Source of the DNA: Aphrophora alni
Taxonomy: Eukaryota > Arthropoda > Insecta > Hemiptera > Aphrophoridae
Direction: 5' to 3'
NCBI GenBank assembly: GCA_963513935.1
Contig: OY740769.1
Span: forward strand, 39,707,120 to 39,771,119
DNA: 64,000 bases
Below, one piece after another: positions 60,353-64,000 of the stretch (positions are counted from its first letter, which is position 1; every line of letters begins with the position of its first letter). A model generated the notes under the pieces. It was not told the DNA's origin, ran no database searches, and saw nothing but the letters and a program-made list of their open reading frames with translations. The position numbers and the translations under genes were made by a program.

Positions 60353-62394
60353 CGAATAAATTCACGATCAATCACGAACCTGAGTTAGCTGTTCAAAGCC
60401 CTTTGAACACTTATTGATATCTTATTCAGACAAAACGTTTCACACTTTTCAAGTATTACTTTACAATTATTGTCCATTGGTAATTGGTAAAATTAATGTA
60501 AAGGCGAAAAATGAACGGTATGTTTAATAAATTTGGATTTAAAGACAGAATAACACGTTGTTTAAAAAATCAATAAATATAAAATATATCATTTTGTGGA
60601 CTGATAGATATATTAATTTCCACAAGAATTGCCTAAGATTGTATATTTTGTTTGTTTTTATGTGTTCAGCTTAAACTCTGTGGATTAAATTTAGTTTTAA
60701 TAGATTGAATGTAGAAAGTAATCAATTAATCATAATAGACTCAAGCTAGTTCCAGAAAGTAATTAGAAGGTGGCTATTTGAATAAAATCCGCAATTCAAG
60801 CAATTGTCGTTATCAATAATTAGTACATGAATATAATGAATAACACAAGTTTACTAGACTATGTCCTAGTATGGACATAAAATATTGTATTTATAATCAC
60901 TTATCAAATAACGACAAAATTATTAGTTAGCTTTCCACACTATTGGGTAACATGGATATTACAAAGGAAATAATAATCATACCTCCTTGAACTCTTTACA
61001 CCAGAGATATTTTAATCGTTCTGGACCAAAAGTAAACCAATTAAATACTTATTTATTGCAATAACGCATATTTTGTATTAATTTATCTTAATTTAACTAG
61101 AAATATATATATAACTTTAAATTATTCACAAATACACTGATGATTCTTATTTAAATTTTTAATATGTTGCTATAAAAATAAGATTAAAAATAATTATAAC
61201 TAAACAGAAAAATAAAGTGGACGAAAATAATTTAAATTATTATCATATCCTTGTGACATCTGATTTTCCAATGAACGTCAAAACTATTAGGAGACATACT
61301 GCCAAGAATCTTAACAGTCTATCTGAATAGATACAAAACTTTTCCAATATCCACTAAAGTTGAAACACACTGTTTATTACTCAAACTATAAAGCAAGGGG
61401 GTGTGAAGAATATACCCCTCTGTAATTGTTTCAAAATGAAATGCACCTCCAATGCATTTAGACGTCACAACAGTAAAAAGCATTGTTGTTTCTGCAAACT
61501 TATTTTACTTCATATACAAACTTATTAAAAAAATATCATACAGAAATAAACTATACTATTTAATAAGTAATTAATCATTGTTTTAAATTAATTATTCATT
61601 CTCAAATTCAATAAGAAATAAGCTCAACATCAACATAGGAATGGATAATTTTCATTCATAGGAATGAACCCTTTTTAAAGCGAGTGATATATTTATTGTA
61701 TCAGGCAGGCTATTTTTTCTACTTAATAAAATTAGTGATTCTTCAATACTCAACTTCTCATATCTATTTTATAATGACCTCACTGTAAGAGTCACTGTTT
61801 TCTTATGTTTTCATTAAATTAATACAATCAACGGCTAATACCTCATACCCTCGAAAATGGAAACTAAGGGACAAATTGCATAAACAAAATGAGTCACATG
61901 GGAACAATAAAGATGTAAAACCGTAAAGGGGTGTGTTGCAATAAACATATTTTGCAACAATCTTATTTTGCTATTTAAGACCAGTAATAAATTACCTGGT
62001 TGAGAAAATATCTTTAAAAATTATACTTTTCACAAATTTCATAAACAAAAATTCAAGATATTTTATATATTAAAATTTTGTGTGTCTAATGACTAAGAAG
62101 TACTTAAATATTATTACATGTGAGGGGAATAGTATACTATCTTCATTCAAAACAAACTAAGTTCTTTCTCAGTTACAGTGTAAAATATTTCCCACTTAGT
62201 TTTACGATAAGCCAATCCAATGATTATGGAAAGTGTGTCCTGCGTAAAACTTTAAAAATTTCTTTATCAGTCTCTGAATTAATATTATTGTTTGTTGGGA
62301 CATTTGTCATCATTTCTGTATAAGAAACAATACATGACGTTTCGAGAGTATAAATCAAATCACATAATCAAGTGCCTAACTTACAAACTAAAAC
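60353..62394. other. No recognised gene
   Basis: AT-rich; nothing recognised. The 67-codon plus frame at 62120-62323 has no motif. Confidence 0.4.
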
Positions 62395-62660
62395 ATACAC
62401 ACAGGACACACGCTTAGATGTCTAGGCCTATGTTCAGAAACACCTAATGGAAAGGAAAACACCCTGGACAAACCCTGAGCGGTCAAAAACTAAAAAGAAA
62501 CTCGCATGTGTTCAGGAAACCACAAGTCTAAAAGGAACATGAACGGATCACAGCATCCGACAAATACCAACCAAAATAGGTCTGTTCACAACCACAGTCA
62601 CAGAACAACTAACGGTCGTGAAACAATCTGCCAACGGGGAGGGTGGTAGGAGTTAAGAAA
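62395..62660. other. A/C-rich, T-poor block downstream of the Penelope fossil
   Basis: The plus strand is rich in A and C and poor in T for about 260 bp, unlike its flanks. On the minus strand this T/G-rich block lies just after the GIY-YIG remnant and may be the 3' untranslated part of that element. No frame is recognised. Confidence 0.4.
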
Positions 62661-62809
62661 CCCGTAGTTAACGCCTACAGCTTCCAATTTTTAATTTCCT
62701 AGCCTTTGAACGCGTATTCCTTCGATTTGAACAGTTAAAACTTCAATTTTTTTTTTATTTTCAATTTTAAGCTCATTTTTAATAAGAGGTAACCACATGG
62801 GCCTTATTT

Positions 62810-63115
62810 CTATACTAGTTTGGCTGATTGGGTTGTCCGTTATTTTTATGTATAATGCTTCCATTATATTTCATTTTTATATGTTTTTTTCATCGTGTAT
62901 TATATTTACCTCTCCCCAAATAAACTTTTGATTTTCGGACCGTATACGTTCGGCTATTTTTTATTTATCTACTAAGACTAATCGCGTGTTATATTTGTGT
63001 TCTTCTATTCTTATGTTTAGAGGTCTTTTTGTCTCGCCTATGTAAACTGCACTGATTAAGTCTCGGGTTTGTGATTTGCATTTAATGAGAAGCTCCTTTG
63101 CTGTTTGCTTGGGAA
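62810..63115 (-). pseudogene. Penelope-like element GIY-YIG endonuclease fossil
   Basis: Minus-strand translation in one frame gives ELLIKCKSQTRDLISAVYIG, then ETKRPLNIRIEEHKYNTR, a stop, then AERIRSENQKFIWGEVNIIH, two stops, then IMEALYIKITDNPIS. The VYIGETKRPLxxRxxEHK block is the core of the GIY-YIG nuclease of Penelope-like retroelements. The SENHKFxWxxxxII, (R)xIxEAxYIKxxxNPIS order downstream is the usual end of the same domain. At least three stop codons make it dead. Further upstream, VATLPCIS in another frame (63128-63151) may be the block before the nuclease. No reverse transcriptase is visible at higher coordinates. Confidence 0.75.
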
Positions 63116-63658
63116 ATACAAGGTAGTGTGGCTACTGGCTTTATTGATTGCACTGGCTTACAACTGTGGTTATCGCATCTCTTTGTAACTGAGAAACAGT
63201 TTGTCTTACACAAGTCTCTTCGTCTGTGAGATATCTAACTTGCTTTATTAATTGTACAGCTCGGTGAAGTTGGGTAAGTTTAACAAATAGTTTAACATAA
63301 ATGTAATGTCCGGACTAAGGGTAATTTAGGTTGGTTTCAGCCACAAATGAACGGTGACTACTCTGTAGCTGTGAGGCCAGACCAAATTTTAACTGTGAAT
63401 CTAAACTTTTTTCGAATAAATGACGACTACATAAAATTCTAGACAACTGTATTATTTAAGTTTATGGACATCAATAATAAATAACATCTTATTAATAACG
63501 CCAGCTTTAGAGTATGTTTGAAAAACAAATTACGGGGAAGTTATCAATTTTTTTCTCGCAAAGCATGGTCACCAAATAGTCCTTATCTATTCTCCATTAT
63601 TGAAATATTCGAATGATTATCCTCATGACATTGATTAGCTCATTTATATTAAGTTCAG
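63116..63658. other. No recognised gene
   Basis: Apart from the possible upstream trace of the Penelope element (63116-63180), nothing is recognised. Confidence 0.4.
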
Positions 63659-64000
63659 CTTACGAAATGTGCAGAACTTCAAAAGGAATGGCAGCCATAA
63701 TACTTACAACGGGTGAAATAAAAAAATAGTTTTTAAACAAGGCGTAATCAGTCCTATTATCTGTTATCCTGGCAACATGCTTGTAATAGTAATAAGTTTT
63801 AATTTTCTTGACATTAACTTCTTGTTGATTCTTAGGTAGTTTCCTAGTTTCATGTTTTATGATCCGTCCTTATATTCATAAATAATTAAAAATATCGGTA
63901 TACAGTAATTGAACACTAACAGTTTACGTTGTGGACGAAATCGATAAAAAAAGTTTCATGGTGTTACGCTACTTTCTGTGAATCTAAGAGGAGCGATGAC
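63659..64000 (+). repeat. Second copy of the perfect 342-bp direct repeat
   Basis: Identical to 60011-60352 for its whole visible length and still matching at the last base of the window. Confidence 0.97.

Overview
The window is A+T-rich (roughly 70% by eye) eukaryotic DNA with dense simple repeats, TE debris and almost no long open reading frames. A jockey-clade non-LTR retrotransposon, a Penelope-like element remnant, a hAT-type non-autonomous element, Tc1/mariner-type transposase fossils and a tRNA-like pseudogene are what an arthropod, probably insect, genome carries. I cannot assign a species. Most of it reads as intergenic or intronic DNA.

Layout. 0-2 kb: duplicated AT-rich repeat with tRNA-like heads on the minus strand, then a broken DDE transposase. 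2-13 kb: AT-rich DNA with a strand-skewed block (4.73-5.44 kb), one copy of a dispersed repeat and a reverse-transcriptase fossil (8.3-8.5 kb). 13-14 kb: a possible signal-peptide exon and a splice-bounded second exon. 14-29 kb: mostly AT-rich, with small GC-richer protein-like frames (16.4, 23.5, 25.3-26.1, 26.8 kb), a 190-bp snapback repeat and a TGACG-rich cluster. 29.1-30.2 kb: four ~200-bp tandem units, each with a 12-bp palindrome, inside a 17-bp inverted repeat. 30.8-34 kb: dispersed repeats and a second transposase fossil.

34.35-39.46 kb holds the most striking object: a 5,111-bp near-perfect palindrome. Its two ~2,545-bp arms meet at a 20-bp (AC)10 loop, and (AC)n tracts lie on both outer sides. 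40.6 kb has a 75-nt palindrome with arms differing at one base. 41.4-42.1 kb is a 746-bp hAT-type element with an exact 8-bp target-site duplication. 45-49.3 kb holds a Tc1-like scrap, a candidate peritrophin-A chitin-binding exon (46.8-46.97 kb) and an unidentified frame.

51.66-56.21 kb is a nearly full-length jockey-like LINE. ORF1 is a gag-like protein with CCHC knuckles; ORF2 carries endonuclease and reverse transcriptase and is broken by one small indel. The last 8 kb has microsatellites, a GC-rich minus-strand frame beside a (GA)n tract, a GIY-YIG fossil of a Penelope-like element, and a 342-bp sequence present twice without a mismatch, 3,648 bp apart and running into the window end.

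Nothing here forms an operon or pathway. The only genes clearly working together are the two LINE ORFs. The small host-like exons are hypotheses from reading frame, splice signals and residue pattern alone.
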